Part shown: one piece after another, positions 6,221 to 14,799 of the stretch
Layout of the letters: every line of letters starts with the position of its first letter
Numbering within the stretch: position 1 is the stretch's first letter
IMG/VR virus record: IMGVR_UViG_3300025138_000142
Location: 1 to 35,667 of that record
Length of the DNA stretch: 35,667 nucleotides
DNA from: a virus
Direction: 5' to 3' (one strand)
Translations under genes and position numbers: made by a program
Notes under the pieces: model-generated
What the model was told of the DNA's origin: nothing
Databases searched by the model: none
The model's input: the letters and a program-made list of their open reading frames with translations, nothing else

Positions 6221-8445
6221 GTTACAAACAAACTCTTTGGAAAGAATTAAAAGATATTGTAAACCCAAAAATACTATCTAAAAACAATAGATTTAAAAAA
6301 TGGGAATATGGTTATAACGTAGAATACGATTTTATAGTAATAAGCAAAACTGGAAAAATTGGACAAATCATTGAAATACAAAATCTCAGGATTGCTTTAC
6401 CAGCAACAAATGAATCGTTTAAACGAAGTAAAGAAAAAGCGGAGCAATACTGGGAAAAAGCAGAATATCCAAAAGAATTAAGTAGAATTAAAAGTAGGTT
6501 TGACTGGGAAGAATACCCAGCTGAATTTAAAGAAAAGTGGTACGATTATATTGATAATGAGTTTACTAGAAGAGAACAAGGATTTTGGTTTCATAACAAT
6601 GGTGTTGATACTTACATTACTGGCACTCATTACATGTACCTGCAGTGGTCAAAGATTGACGTTGGAGCTCCAAACTTTAGAGAAGCAAATAGATTATTCT
6701 ATATATTTTGGGAAGCATGCAAAGCAGACGACAGGTGTTATGGAATGTGTTATCTTAAAAACAGAAGATCTGGATTTTCATTTATGTCATCAGCAGAGCT
6801 TGTTAACCAAGCTACAATATCATCAGATTCAAGATTTGGTATATTGTCAAAGTCTGGTGCTGATGCAAAAAAAATGTTTACAGATAAAGTTGTACCCATA
6901 TCAGTTAACTACCCGTTCTTTTTTAAACCCATTCAAGATGGTATGGATAGGCCGAAGACTGAATTGGCATATCGTGTTCCAGCATCGAAACTTACTAGAA
7001 GAAAGCTTGAGTCGAATGAACAACTAAGAGAGCTAGATGGGCTTGATACAACTATTGACTGGAAAAACACAGGTGATAACTCTTATGATGGTGAAAAGCT
7101 AAAGCTATTAGCTCATGATGAAAGTGGCAAATGGGAAAGACCTGATAATATATTAAACAACTGGAGAGTTACAAAAACTACGTTAAGACTAGGATCTAGA
7201 ATAGTAGGTAAATGTATGATGGGCTCAACTTCAAATGCTTTAGACAAAGGTGGAGAAAATTTTAAAAGACTTTACAATAATTCAGACGTTACTAAAAGAA
7301 ATAGAAACGGACAAACATCTTCTGGACTCTATAGCCTGTTCGTTCCTATGGAATGGAACTATGAGGGATTCATCGATACTTATGGATTACCTGTCTTCAC
7401 TAGAGGCAAGCATAAAGTCAAAGGAGCTGATGGTTATGACATTACAACAGGAGTTATTGAACACTGGGAAAACGAAGTTGACGGTTTAAAGTCTGATCAA
7501 GATAGTTTAAACGAATATTACAGACAATTTCCAAGAACTGAAGCCCATGCCTTTAGAGACGAGACAAAAGAAAGTTTATTTAATCTAATTAAAATCTATG
7601 AACAAGTAGATTATAATGATGAATTTAATAACAAAGCTAATGTTACTAGAGGTAAATTTATGTGGGAAGGTGGGATTAAAGATACTAGAGTTCAATTTGT
7701 TCCTGATAATAACGGTAGGTTTAATATAAGTTGGGTACCACCTAGTAACTTGCAAAATAAAATTATAATAAAAAATGGCATTAAATATCCAGGTAACGAA
7801 CATATTGGAGCTTTTGGCTGTGATAGTTACGACATTAGCGGTACTGTTGATGGCAAAGGCTCTAATGGAGCTTTACATGGACTGACTAAGTTTTCAATGG
7901 AAGATGCACCTCCTAATCATTTTTTTTTAGAGTATATAGCTAGACCTGAAACAGCTGATATATTTTTTGAAGAAGTTTTAATGTCTTTAGTATTTTATGG
8001 TATGCCAATACTAGCTGAAAACAATAGACCTAGATTATTATATTATTTAAGAAGAAGAGGTTATAGAGGTTTTAGTATGAACAGACCTGATAAGTTGTGG
8101 AATAGATTATCTGTAACAGAAAAAGAAATAGGTGGAATACCTAATTCAAGTGAAGACATTAAACAAGCACATGCCGCTGCTATAGAAGCTTATATAGAAA
8201 ACTACGTAGGCATATTAAAAGATTCTTTTGGAGACATGTATCACCAAAAAACATTACAAGACTGGTCTAAGTTTAATATAAATAATAGAACCAAGTACGA
8301 TGCTACTATTAGTTCTGGTTTAGCTATTATGGCTTGTAATAAAAATAATTATAGACCTAATGCAATTAAAAATAAACAACCACTTAATTTGAGTTTTAAA
8401 AAATACGACAACGAAGGGTTTGTTTCAAAAATACAAAATAAATGA
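6217..8445 (+). CDS. terL: Terminase large subunit
   Basis: This ATPase-nuclease pumps DNA into the prohead and cuts it. In the ATPase half, the expected Walker A position holds KNRRSGFS (181-188), an atypical P-loop without the GKT/S ending; Walker B is KLLAHDE (D301, E302), followed by CMMGSTSN as coupling motif. The nuclease half has RNase H-like acids: D536/D539 in GCDSYDISG, E601 in ILAENNRP and D695 in KYDATISSGLA. The 742-residue length includes a long N-terminal segment (1-150). The start is GTG at 6217, overlapping the previous stop; no ATG occurs before about residue 140, so GTG is well supported. Its stop overlaps the portal start (ATGA). Confidence 0.93.
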   Translation: MSYKQTLWKELKDIVNPKILSKNNRFKKWEYGYNVEYDFIVISKTGKIGQIIEIQNLRIALPATNESFKRSKEKAEQYWEKAEYPKELSRIKSRFDWEEYPAEFKEKWYDYIDNEFTRREQGFWFHNNGVDTYITGTHYMYLQWSKIDVGAPNFREANRLFYIFWEACKADDRCYGMCYLKNRRSGFSFMSSAELVNQATISSDSRFGILSKSGADAKKMFTDKVVPISVNYPFFFKPIQDGMDRPKTELAYRVPASKLTRRKLESNEQLRELDGLDTTIDWKNTGDNSYDGEKLKLLAHDESGKWERPDNILNNWRVTKTTLRLGSRIVGKCMMGSTSNALDKGGENFKRLYNNSDVTKRNRNGQTSSGLYSLFVPMEWNYEGFIDTYGLPVFTRGKHKVKGADGYDITTGVIEHWENEVDGLKSDQDSLNEYYRQFPRTEAHAFRDETKESLFNLIKIYEQVDYNDEFNNKANVTRGKFMWEGGIKDTRVQFVPDNNGRFNISWVPPSNLQNKIIIKNGIKYPGNEHIGAFGCDSYDISGTVDGKGSNGALHGLTKFSMEDAPPNHFFLEYIARPETADIFFEEVLMSLVFYGMPILAENNRPRLLYYLRRRGYRGFSMNRPDKLWNRLSVTEKEIGGIPNSSEDIKQAHAAAIEAYIENYVGILKDSFGDMYHQKTLQDWSKFNINNRTKYDATISSGLAIMACNKNNYRPNAIKNKQPLNLSFKKYDNEGFVSKIQNK

Positions 8446-10877
8446 TAGAAACTAGTTATGGAAGTTCATTTCCGGATCAGGTAGTACCTGATGCAGTTAA
8501 AGCGTCTTATGACTATGGATTAAAAGTAGGACAAGCTATAGAAGGCGAATGGTTTTCTGGTACTAGAACAGGCGCTGGAGGTTATAGGTTTTCAACTAAC
8601 TACAATAACTTCCATCAATTAAGACTATACGCTAGAGGAGAGCAATCTGTTCAAAAGTACAAAGATGAACTATCTATAAATGGAGATTTATCTTACTTAA
8701 ACCTAGACTGGACACCTGTACCTATTATTTCTAAATTTGTAGACATAGTTGTAAACGGCATGTCTCAAAAAAACTACGATATTAAAGCTTATGCTCAAGA
8801 TCCTTCTTCCACTGGAAAAAGATCCGCATATATTCAAGGTTTAATGAAAGATATTTACGCTAGAGAATATATAGCTAAAGCAAAAGCTCAATTAGGTTTA
8901 GATGTTTCAACCGGCGGTGGTAAGTCAAACATGCCAACAAATCCAGATGAAGTATCTGTTTACATGCAGCTTAATTATAAACAAGGAATTGAAATAGCTC
9001 AAGAAGAAGCTATTAACTACGTTTTAGATTACAATAAATACGATCTAGTTAGAAGAAGATTAAATCATGATTTAACCGTATTAGGTATAGCTTGTTCAAA
9101 AACAGAGTTCAACTTGCAAGAAGGTGTTGGAATTAGTTATGTTGATCCTGCTAATCTAGTTTATTCATATACAGAAGATCCAAACTTTGAAGACATATGG
9201 TATGTTGGTGAAGTGAAAGGACTTAGTATGGCAGAGCTTAAAAAGCAGTTTCCAATGTTAACACCAGAGGAATTAAAGGAAATAAGTAAGTATCCAGGTA
9301 ACTCTAACTATAGAAACCAAGCAGAAGGTAGATATTTTGACGATAAAATACAAGTAGTATATTTTGAATATAAAACATTTACTAATCAAGTATTTAAAAT
9401 AAAAGAAACTCCAAATGGTCTAGAAAAAGCATTAGAAAAAACAGATGCTTTTAATCCACCAGAAGAAGTTAACTTTACTAAAGCTTTTAGATCTATAGAA
9501 GTACTATATAGTGGAGTTAAAATACTAGGGCACCCTAAAATGCTAAGATGGGAAATGGCTCAAAATATGACAAGACCCAATGCTGATACTACTAAGGTTA
9601 ATATGAATTATAACATATGTGCTCCTAGAATGTATAAAGGACGTATAGATTCATTAGTTAATCGTATAACAGGTTTTGCTGACATGATTCAATTAACGCA
9701 CCTTAAACTGCAACAAGTATTATCTAGAGTAGTTCCTGATGGTGTTTATATGGATGTTGATGGGTTAGCTGAGGTTGACTTAGGTAACGGAACAACATAT
9801 AATCCGCAAGAAGCTTTAAACATGTATTTTCAAACAGGTTCTATTGTTGGTAGATCATTCACTCAAGATGGCGACATGAACCCAGGTAAAGTTCCTATAC
9901 AAGAATTACAAAGTGGTAATGGTGGAGCTAAAATACAAAGTTTAATACAAACTTATCAATATTACTTACAACTTATTAGAGATGTTACAGGTTTAAATGA
10001 AGCTAGAGATGCTAGTAGTCCTGATAAAAACTCATTAGTAGGTTTACAGAAAATAGCTGCTGCTAACTCAAATACTGCAACTAGACATATATTACAAGCT
10101 AGTTTATATTTAACGCTTAAAAATTGTGAAAATATATCACTTAGAATAGGTGATGCTTTAATGTTTCCACTTACTAGATCAGCTTTACAAAACAGTATAA
10201 CTAAATTTAATGTGTCTACATTGACAGAGTTAATGGATAAAAATATATATGACTTTGGTATATTTTTAGATCTTGAGCCAGATGATGAAGAAAAAGCTCA
10301 ATTAGAACAGAATATACAAATAGCACTTAAGACAGGTGGTATTGATTTAGAAGATGCTATAGACATTAGAGAGGTCAAAAACTTAACATTAGCTAATCAA
10401 TTGCTAAAACAACGTAGACAGCAAAAGCAAGCAGCTGAACAACAAATGAAACTTCAGCAAATACAACAGCAAGCTCAGTCGCAAGCAGAAGCAGCTGAAA
10501 AACAAGCATTAGCTGAAACTCAAAAACAACAAATATTAACAGAGCAAAAAGTACAGTTTGAACAAGCTAAAGTACAGTTTGATGTTGAAAAATACAGGCA
10601 AGAAGCTGAAGTTAAGATAATGATCATGAACCAACAACATAAGTTTGATTTAGAATTAAAACAAATGGAAGTTAATGGTTTAAAAACCAAAGAAAAAGAA
10701 ATTGAAGACCGTAAAGATGAAAGAGTACGTATTGAAGGTTCTCAACAGTCTCAATTAATAGACCAAAGACAAAACGATTTACTACCAACAAGCTTTGAAA
10801 CAAGTGCAACTGAAAAAGATCAGCCAACACCTAGTGAAGAGCCTATGCCAATGCTCAATCCTTTTGGGATGGGTTAA
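8442..10877 (+). CDS. Portal protein
   Basis: The portal forms the dodecameric ring through which DNA enters and leaves the head. Position directly after the large terminase with an ATGA overlap, the 811-residue length, and the overall pattern support this. There is an N-terminal part with DWTPVPIISKFVDIVVNGM (about 90-108), a central alpha/beta core, and the GLNEARDASSPDKNSLVGLQKIAAANS stretch near 520-545. From about residue 645 the protein becomes a long Gln/Ala/Glu/Lys coiled coil (RQQKQAAEQQMKLQQIQQQ onward) to about 760, then a disordered Pro-rich tail. Such a long coiled-coil tail resembles the barrel or crown region of podovirus portals. Confidence 0.9.
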   Translation: MIETSYGSSFPDQVVPDAVKASYDYGLKVGQAIEGEWFSGTRTGAGGYRFSTNYNNFHQLRLYARGEQSVQKYKDELSINGDLSYLNLDWTPVPIISKFVDIVVNGMSQKNYDIKAYAQDPSSTGKRSAYIQGLMKDIYAREYIAKAKAQLGLDVSTGGGKSNMPTNPDEVSVYMQLNYKQGIEIAQEEAINYVLDYNKYDLVRRRLNHDLTVLGIACSKTEFNLQEGVGISYVDPANLVYSYTEDPNFEDIWYVGEVKGLSMAELKKQFPMLTPEELKEISKYPGNSNYRNQAEGRYFDDKIQVVYFEYKTFTNQVFKIKETPNGLEKALEKTDAFNPPEEVNFTKAFRSIEVLYSGVKILGHPKMLRWEMAQNMTRPNADTTKVNMNYNICAPRMYKGRIDSLVNRITGFADMIQLTHLKLQQVLSRVVPDGVYMDVDGLAEVDLGNGTTYNPQEALNMYFQTGSIVGRSFTQDGDMNPGKVPIQELQSGNGGAKIQSLIQTYQYYLQLIRDVTGLNEARDASSPDKNSLVGLQKIAAANSNTATRHILQASLYLTLKNCENISLRIGDALMFPLTRSALQNSITKFNVSTLTELMDKNIYDFGIFLDLEPDDEEKAQLEQNIQIALKTGGIDLEDAIDIREVKNLTLANQLLKQRRQQKQAAEQQMKLQQIQQQAQSQAEAAEKQALAETQKQQILTEQKVQFEQAKVQFDVEKYRQEAEVKIMIMNQQHKFDLELKQMEVNGLKTKEKEIEDRKDERVRIEGSQQSQLIDQRQNDLLPTSFETSATEKDQPTPSEEPMPMLNPFGMG

Positions 10878-10882
10878 TTATT

Positions 10883-10899
10883 AATTATTATATTATATT
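10883..10899 (+). promoter_or_regulatory. ATATT-repeat leader before the scaffold gene
   Basis: The 17 bases AATTATTATATTATATT abut the ATG directly and contain no Shine-Dalgarno sequence. The same leader with one extra ATATT unit precedes the gene at 13941. It may help unstructured-leader translation initiation, as is usual in Bacteroidota, or be part of a promoter. Confidence 0.4.
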
Positions 10900-12045
10900 A
10901 TGTCAGAAAAAGAAGAAGTAAAAGAGGCTCCTGATGGAACTCTAGAACAAGGTGACTTTAAAATTAAAAAGAAACCTAAAAAATTAGTTAACACAGAACC
11001 TACAACTAAAGTAGATTTAACTAAAAAAGAAGAAGAAACAAAACAACCTGAAGAAACTAAAGAAGTTGTACAAGAAATTGTAGAAGAAAAGATTGAAGAA
11101 AAAGTAGAAACTAAGGAAGAGCCGGTTAAAGAAGAAGAGTTTACTGTTATAAATGAAGTAACAGAAGATGAAGTTCCTGTAGAAAAACCGGTTGTAAAAG
11201 CACCTGAGCCAGTTGCTGAACAAGTAGATTTACCTGAAAACGTAGAAAAACTTGTTGAGTTTATGAAAGAGACTGGTGGTACATTAGAAGATTATGCAAG
11301 ATTAAGCAGAGACTATACTGATGTAGACGAAGATATTTTACTTAGAGAATACTACAAACAGACTAAGCCTCACTTAGATAGAGAAGAAGTAGATTTTATA
11401 TTAGAAGATAAATTTTACTTTGATCCTGAAGAAGCTGAGGAACGTGAGCAAAAGAAAAAGAAACTTGCTTATAAGGAAGAAATTGCAAAAGCCAAAAACT
11501 TTTTGGAGGAAACGAAAAAGAAGTACTACGACGAGATCAAGTTGAGACCGGGCGTTACTCAAGAACAACAAAAAGCAACTGATTTTTTCAATAGATATAA
11601 CAAAGAACAAGAGGTAGCAAAGCAAAGTCATGAAAGCTTTAAGACTGCAACTAAAGATTATTTTACTAATGATTTCAAAGGTTTTGATTTCGAGGTTGGT
11701 GAAAAGAAATTTAGATACGGTGTTAAAGATGCTAATGAAGTTGCCGAGGCGCAATCTGATCTAACAACATTTATTAAGAAGTTCTTAAACGAAGATGGTA
11801 CAGTTAATGATCCAGGTGCATACCACAAAGCTATATATGGAGCTAGAAACATCGACACTATTGCTTCTCATTTTTATGAGCAAGGCAAAAGTGACGCTGT
11901 AAAAGATATTACTGCTAAATCAAAGAACATAAGCAAAGACGCTAGAACTGAGGTTCCGGGTGATGTTTATTTAAATGGTTTTAAAGTAAGAGCTATTTCT
12001 GGTGATACAAGTTCTAAGTTAAAAATAAATAAAATAAAAAAATAA
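10900..12045 (+). CDS. Capsid scaffolding protein (candidate)
   Basis: The 381-residue protein sits between portal and major capsid genes, the usual scaffold position. Residues 1-115 are disordered and dominated by Glu, Lys, Val and Pro (many EE.K and VKEE repeats). Residues 115-175 form a helical domain (LPENVEKLVEFMKETGG). From about 180 to 250 there is a charged coiled coil (EEREQKKKKLAYKEEIAKAK), and the C-terminus is basic (KLKINKIKK), as expected for the part of a scaffold that contacts the capsid shell. There is no protease motif. The role is inferred from order and composition, not from a sequence signature. Confidence 0.8.
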   Translation: MSEKEEVKEAPDGTLEQGDFKIKKKPKKLVNTEPTTKVDLTKKEEETKQPEETKEVVQEIVEEKIEEKVETKEEPVKEEEFTVINEVTEDEVPVEKPVVKAPEPVAEQVDLPENVEKLVEFMKETGGTLEDYARLSRDYTDVDEDILLREYYKQTKPHLDREEVDFILEDKFYFDPEEAEEREQKKKKLAYKEEIAKAKNFLEETKKKYYDEIKLRPGVTQEQQKATDFFNRYNKEQEVAKQSHESFKTATKDYFTNDFKGFDFEVGEKKFRYGVKDANEVAEAQSDLTTFIKKFLNEDGTVNDPGAYHKAIYGARNIDTIASHFYEQGKSDAVKDITAKSKNISKDARTEVPGDVYLNGFKVRAISGDTSSKLKINKIKK

Positions 12046-12064
12046 CTTAAACTAAAATATAAAA

Positions 12065-13537
12065 ATGGGATTTTTAGACAATTCTGCAGGTGGCGGAGCA
12101 TTTCCACCATCAATTGTCCCTATGCCGAAACAACAAGCTGTGGTTGATAACTATATCAATTTTCACGACGCTAATTTTTCGACTTGGACACAACAATATC
12201 TACCTGAGCTTTACGAAGCTGAAGTAGAAAGATACGGAAACAGAACTTTATCTGCTTTCTTGAGAATGGTAGGCGCTGAAATGCCTATGACATCTGATCA
12301 AGTGATTTGGTCTGAGCAAAATAGATTACACGTTGCTTATGAAGGTGTAACTAGAGCTAATGATGTTTTAACTATAACAGGTAACCAAGCTGTAAGATTA
12401 AACCAAACTATTGTTATAGCTGATGGCTTTACTACTGTAAAAGCTTTAGTTATTGATGTAACTGGTTTAGCTATTACTGCTGTGCCTTACGAAGCTGCTA
12501 GTTTAACTGCTGCTGGTTTGGGAACTACTGGTTTAAAAATGTTTGTTTACGGTTCAGAGTTTGCAAAAGGAACTAACCAAATGGTTGGATCTATTGAGCC
12601 TACTCCAGAAACTTTTTCAAACAACCCAGTTATCATTAAAGATAAATTTGAAGTATCAGGTTCTGATGCTGCTCAAATTGGTTGGATTGAAGTCGCTACT
12701 GAAGACGGAACATCAGGTTACATGTGGTATTTAAAAGCTGAGTCTGAAACAAGACTACGTTTTGAAGATTACTTAGAGATGACTTGCGTTGAAGGTGTAA
12801 AAGCTGCTGCTGCTTCCGGTGTTGCAACTGCTGATTACGCTACTACTTTTGCTGATACTCAATTTACATTAAATAATGCTGGTACTTCTGGAGTTGCTCC
12901 AATAGGTACTCAAGGTTTATTTGATGCTATTGAAACAAGAGGTAATGTATGGCAAAATTTTGCTGGTGCTGCTGCTCCTGGAGCTGGCGCATTAGGTGAT
13001 TTTGATGCTATTCTTAAGCAACTTGACAAGCAAGGAGCTATTGAAGAAAACATGTTATTCTTAAACAGAGCTACTGCTTTGGATTTTGATGATATGATTG
13101 CTGCTATGGCTGGCGGAGGTTATGCTGGTACACAAGCTGCTTCTTATGGTTTATTTGACAATGAGTCAGAAATGGCACTTAACTTTGGTTTTTCAGGATT
13201 TAGAAGAGGTTCTTATGACTTCTACAAAACTGACTGGAAATACTTAAACGATGCTACTACTAGAGGCTTAACATCTGATATTGATGGTGTTATGGTTCCT
13301 GCTGGTACTACTACTGTTTATGATCAAATGTTAGGATCAAACATTAGACGTCCTTTCTTACACGTAAGATATAGAGCTTCTCAAACTGATGACAGACGAT
13401 ATAAAAACTGGATTACAGGTTCTGTAGGCGGTGCTTATACTTCTGCTCTTGATGCTATGGAAGTTCACTTCTTATCTGAAAGATGTTTAGTTACTCAAGC
13501 TGCGAATAACTTCGTATTGTTTAAGTCAACTATATAA
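12065..13537 (+). CDS. Major capsid protein
   Basis: This 490-residue protein is the probable shell subunit (HK97-type fold expected but not provable by eye). It follows portal and scaffold. It is rich in Ala, Gly and Thr, with the opening AFPPSIVPMPKQQAVVDNYINFHD and a conserved-looking MPMTSDQVIWSEQNRLHVAYEG (about 75-97). The C-terminal part has RRPFLHVRYRASQTDDRRYKNWITGS before the end. Residues 95-160 (TRANDVLTITGNQ..) are beta-rich and could be an inserted surface domain. Codons are mostly those of a strongly expressed gene, with many GCT and GGT. The 19-base gap upstream is A-rich without a Shine-Dalgarno sequence. Confidence 0.9.
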   Translation: MGFLDNSAGGGAFPPSIVPMPKQQAVVDNYINFHDANFSTWTQQYLPELYEAEVERYGNRTLSAFLRMVGAEMPMTSDQVIWSEQNRLHVAYEGVTRANDVLTITGNQAVRLNQTIVIADGFTTVKALVIDVTGLAITAVPYEAASLTAAGLGTTGLKMFVYGSEFAKGTNQMVGSIEPTPETFSNNPVIIKDKFEVSGSDAAQIGWIEVATEDGTSGYMWYLKAESETRLRFEDYLEMTCVEGVKAAAASGVATADYATTFADTQFTLNNAGTSGVAPIGTQGLFDAIETRGNVWQNFAGAAAPGAGALGDFDAILKQLDKQGAIEENMLFLNRATALDFDDMIAAMAGGGYAGTQAASYGLFDNESEMALNFGFSGFRRGSYDFYKTDWKYLNDATTRGLTSDIDGVMVPAGTTTVYDQMLGSNIRRPFLHVRYRASQTDDRRYKNWITGSVGGAYTSALDAMEVHFLSERCLVTQAANNFVLFKSTI

Positions 13538-13563
13538 TTATTAACATTTAAAAGATAAAGAAA

Positions 13564-13878
13564 ATGGGATATGTAAAAATAACAAAACCGGGTATATCTA
13601 GTGGTGTACCTCAATTCGATATATTGTCTGCAGAAGGTGTAGCTGATATTAAATTACAAACTGGAGCCGCTCTAGGTAAAATTGTAGTAACTCACTTAGG
13701 TAACGTTACCAATGTGACTACAATAATACCTTACGGTTGGGTTGTAGGTGATACAGCTACTCACTTTACTCAAGTAGATGCTCAATTGCTAGAAAATGCA
13801 ATTGGTACAATGGGTGGAGGATCAGGAATGATTGCTTCTGGTATGAGTAAAAATGCGAGTGAAGTTACTTACGCTTAA
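13564..13878 (+). CDS. Small head protein after the capsid gene (candidate decoration)
   Basis: The 104-residue protein (MGYVKITKPGISSGVPQFDILSA) is beta-rich and Gly/Thr-rich, with a Gly-Met-rich C-terminal segment (GTMGGGSGMIASGM). It lies 26 bases after the major capsid gene and immediately before a terminator, so it closes the head transcription unit. Small beta proteins in this position often decorate or cement the capsid. There is no membrane helix or catalytic motif, and I do not recognise a named family. Confidence 0.75.
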   Translation: MGYVKITKPGISSGVPQFDILSAEGVADIKLQTGAALGKIVVTHLGNVTNVTTIIPYGWVVGDTATHFTQVDAQLLENAIGTMGGGSGMIASGMSKNASEVTYA

Positions 13879-13892
13879 AAACAAGTAATAAA

Positions 13893-13918
13893 GGTCCTGC
13901 TTAGGCAGGATCTTTTTT
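13893..13918 (+). terminator. Intrinsic terminator after the head genes
   Basis: GGTCCTGC (13893-13900) pairs with GCAGGATC (13905-13912), with one G-T pair, around a TTAG loop, followed by six T. It ends the unit holding the major capsid gene. Confidence 0.88.
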
Positions 13919-13940
13919 AATTATTATATTATATTATATT
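13919..13940 (+). promoter_or_regulatory. ATATT-repeat leader before the 266-aa gene
   Basis: Between the terminator and ATG 13941 lie 22 bases made of AATT followed by repeated ATTAT units. They are identical to the leader at 10883 plus one ATATT unit. Because a terminator lies directly upstream, this stretch may also hold a promoter element, though no standard -33/-7 boxes can be seen. Confidence 0.4.
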
Positions 13941-14741
13941 ATGGAAACAAAAGAAAAGAAAAAGCCTGTGGCTAAAGCCCCAGCAACTCCTGAAGTAAAA
14001 AAAGATACTTGGGAATACAAAGATAGAACTTATTTTTTAAAAGGTTCAAAAGAACCTTTAACATTTAAAATTCCTTCAAGACACACTCCTAGGCATCCAA
14101 TGTTTTGGTTTGATCCTGTAAAAGGCTACAACAGAGAGTTAAGATATGCAACTAATCAAAGATCTGTATTTGTTGATGAGCAACAAGGACCAGTTACTTT
14201 AGAGCATATTGTTTTTGAAGATGGAACATTATATGTACCAAAAGAAAAAGTTCAATTACAAAAACTATTATCTATATATCATCCAGCTAAAGGAAAAGTT
14301 TATAATGAATTTGACAAGAAAGCTGTAGCTGTTGATGAATTAGACATGATAGAGTTTGAAATTAAAGCATTAAATGCTGCTTCAGTAATGGATATTGAAC
14401 AAGCAGAAGCTATATTAAGAGTTGAAAACGGCTCAGCTGTATCTGGTTTAAGTTCTAAAGAACTAAAAAGAGATATATTAATATTCGCTAAGAGAAACCC
14501 TAAATTGTTTTTAGATTTAGCAGAAGACGAAAACGTAGTACTTAGAAACTTTGCTATTAACGCAACTGAGTCAGGTATTATTAAGTTGTCTCAAGATCAA
14601 AGAACGTTTACTTGGGGTACTAACGGTAGAAAATTAATGACAGTTCCTTTTGATGAGAACCCATATTCAGCAATGGCTGCTTGGTTCCAAACAGATGAAG
14701 GACTTGAAGTTTACAAATCTATCGATAAAAAACTTAAATAA
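13941..14741 (+). CDS. Conserved phage protein isolated between two terminators
   Basis: The 266-residue protein starts with a basic disordered tail (KEKKKPVAKAPATPEVKK). A globular part follows with TWEYKDRTYFLKGSKEPLTF, a middle section FEDGTLYVPKEKVQLQKLLSIYHP, a helix-rich region (150-200), and a C-terminal stretch with FTWGTNGRKLMTVPFDENPYSAMAAW split around residues 225-250. I remember this C-terminal pattern from many marine phage contigs, always near the capsid gene, without an assigned function. It has its own terminator on each side, so its expression may be set separately from head and tail genes. A structural or DNA-packaging accessory role is a guess. Confidence 0.85.
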   Translation: METKEKKKPVAKAPATPEVKKDTWEYKDRTYFLKGSKEPLTFKIPSRHTPRHPMFWFDPVKGYNRELRYATNQRSVFVDEQQGPVTLEHIVFEDGTLYVPKEKVQLQKLLSIYHPAKGKVYNEFDKKAVAVDELDMIEFEIKALNAASVMDIEQAEAILRVENGSAVSGLSSKELKRDILIFAKRNPKLFLDLAEDENVVLRNFAINATESGIIKLSQDQRTFTWGTNGRKLMTVPFDENPYSAMAAWFQTDEGLEVYKSIDKKLK

Positions 14742-14758
14742 CAAGTGATTATAAATAA

Positions 14759-14787
14759 GGGTGGTTTTATCGCCACCCTTTTTTTTT
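14759..14787 (+). terminator. Intrinsic terminator after the 266-aa gene
   Basis: GGGTGGT (14759-14765) pairs with GCCACCC (14772-14778), loop of six bases, followed by nine T. It lies 17 bases after the stop and 12 bases before the next start. Confidence 0.9.
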
Positions 14788-14799
14788 AAAAATATTAAA

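Noticed and set aside
6500-7027. 175-codon + frame inside the terminase gene
   Set aside because: It overlaps motif-bearing terminase sequence in another frame and has no recognisable protein character.
14761-14799. GTG-initiated extension of the connector gene
   Set aside because: It runs through the terminator hairpin and T-run, giving a low-complexity peptide; ATG 14800 is better.
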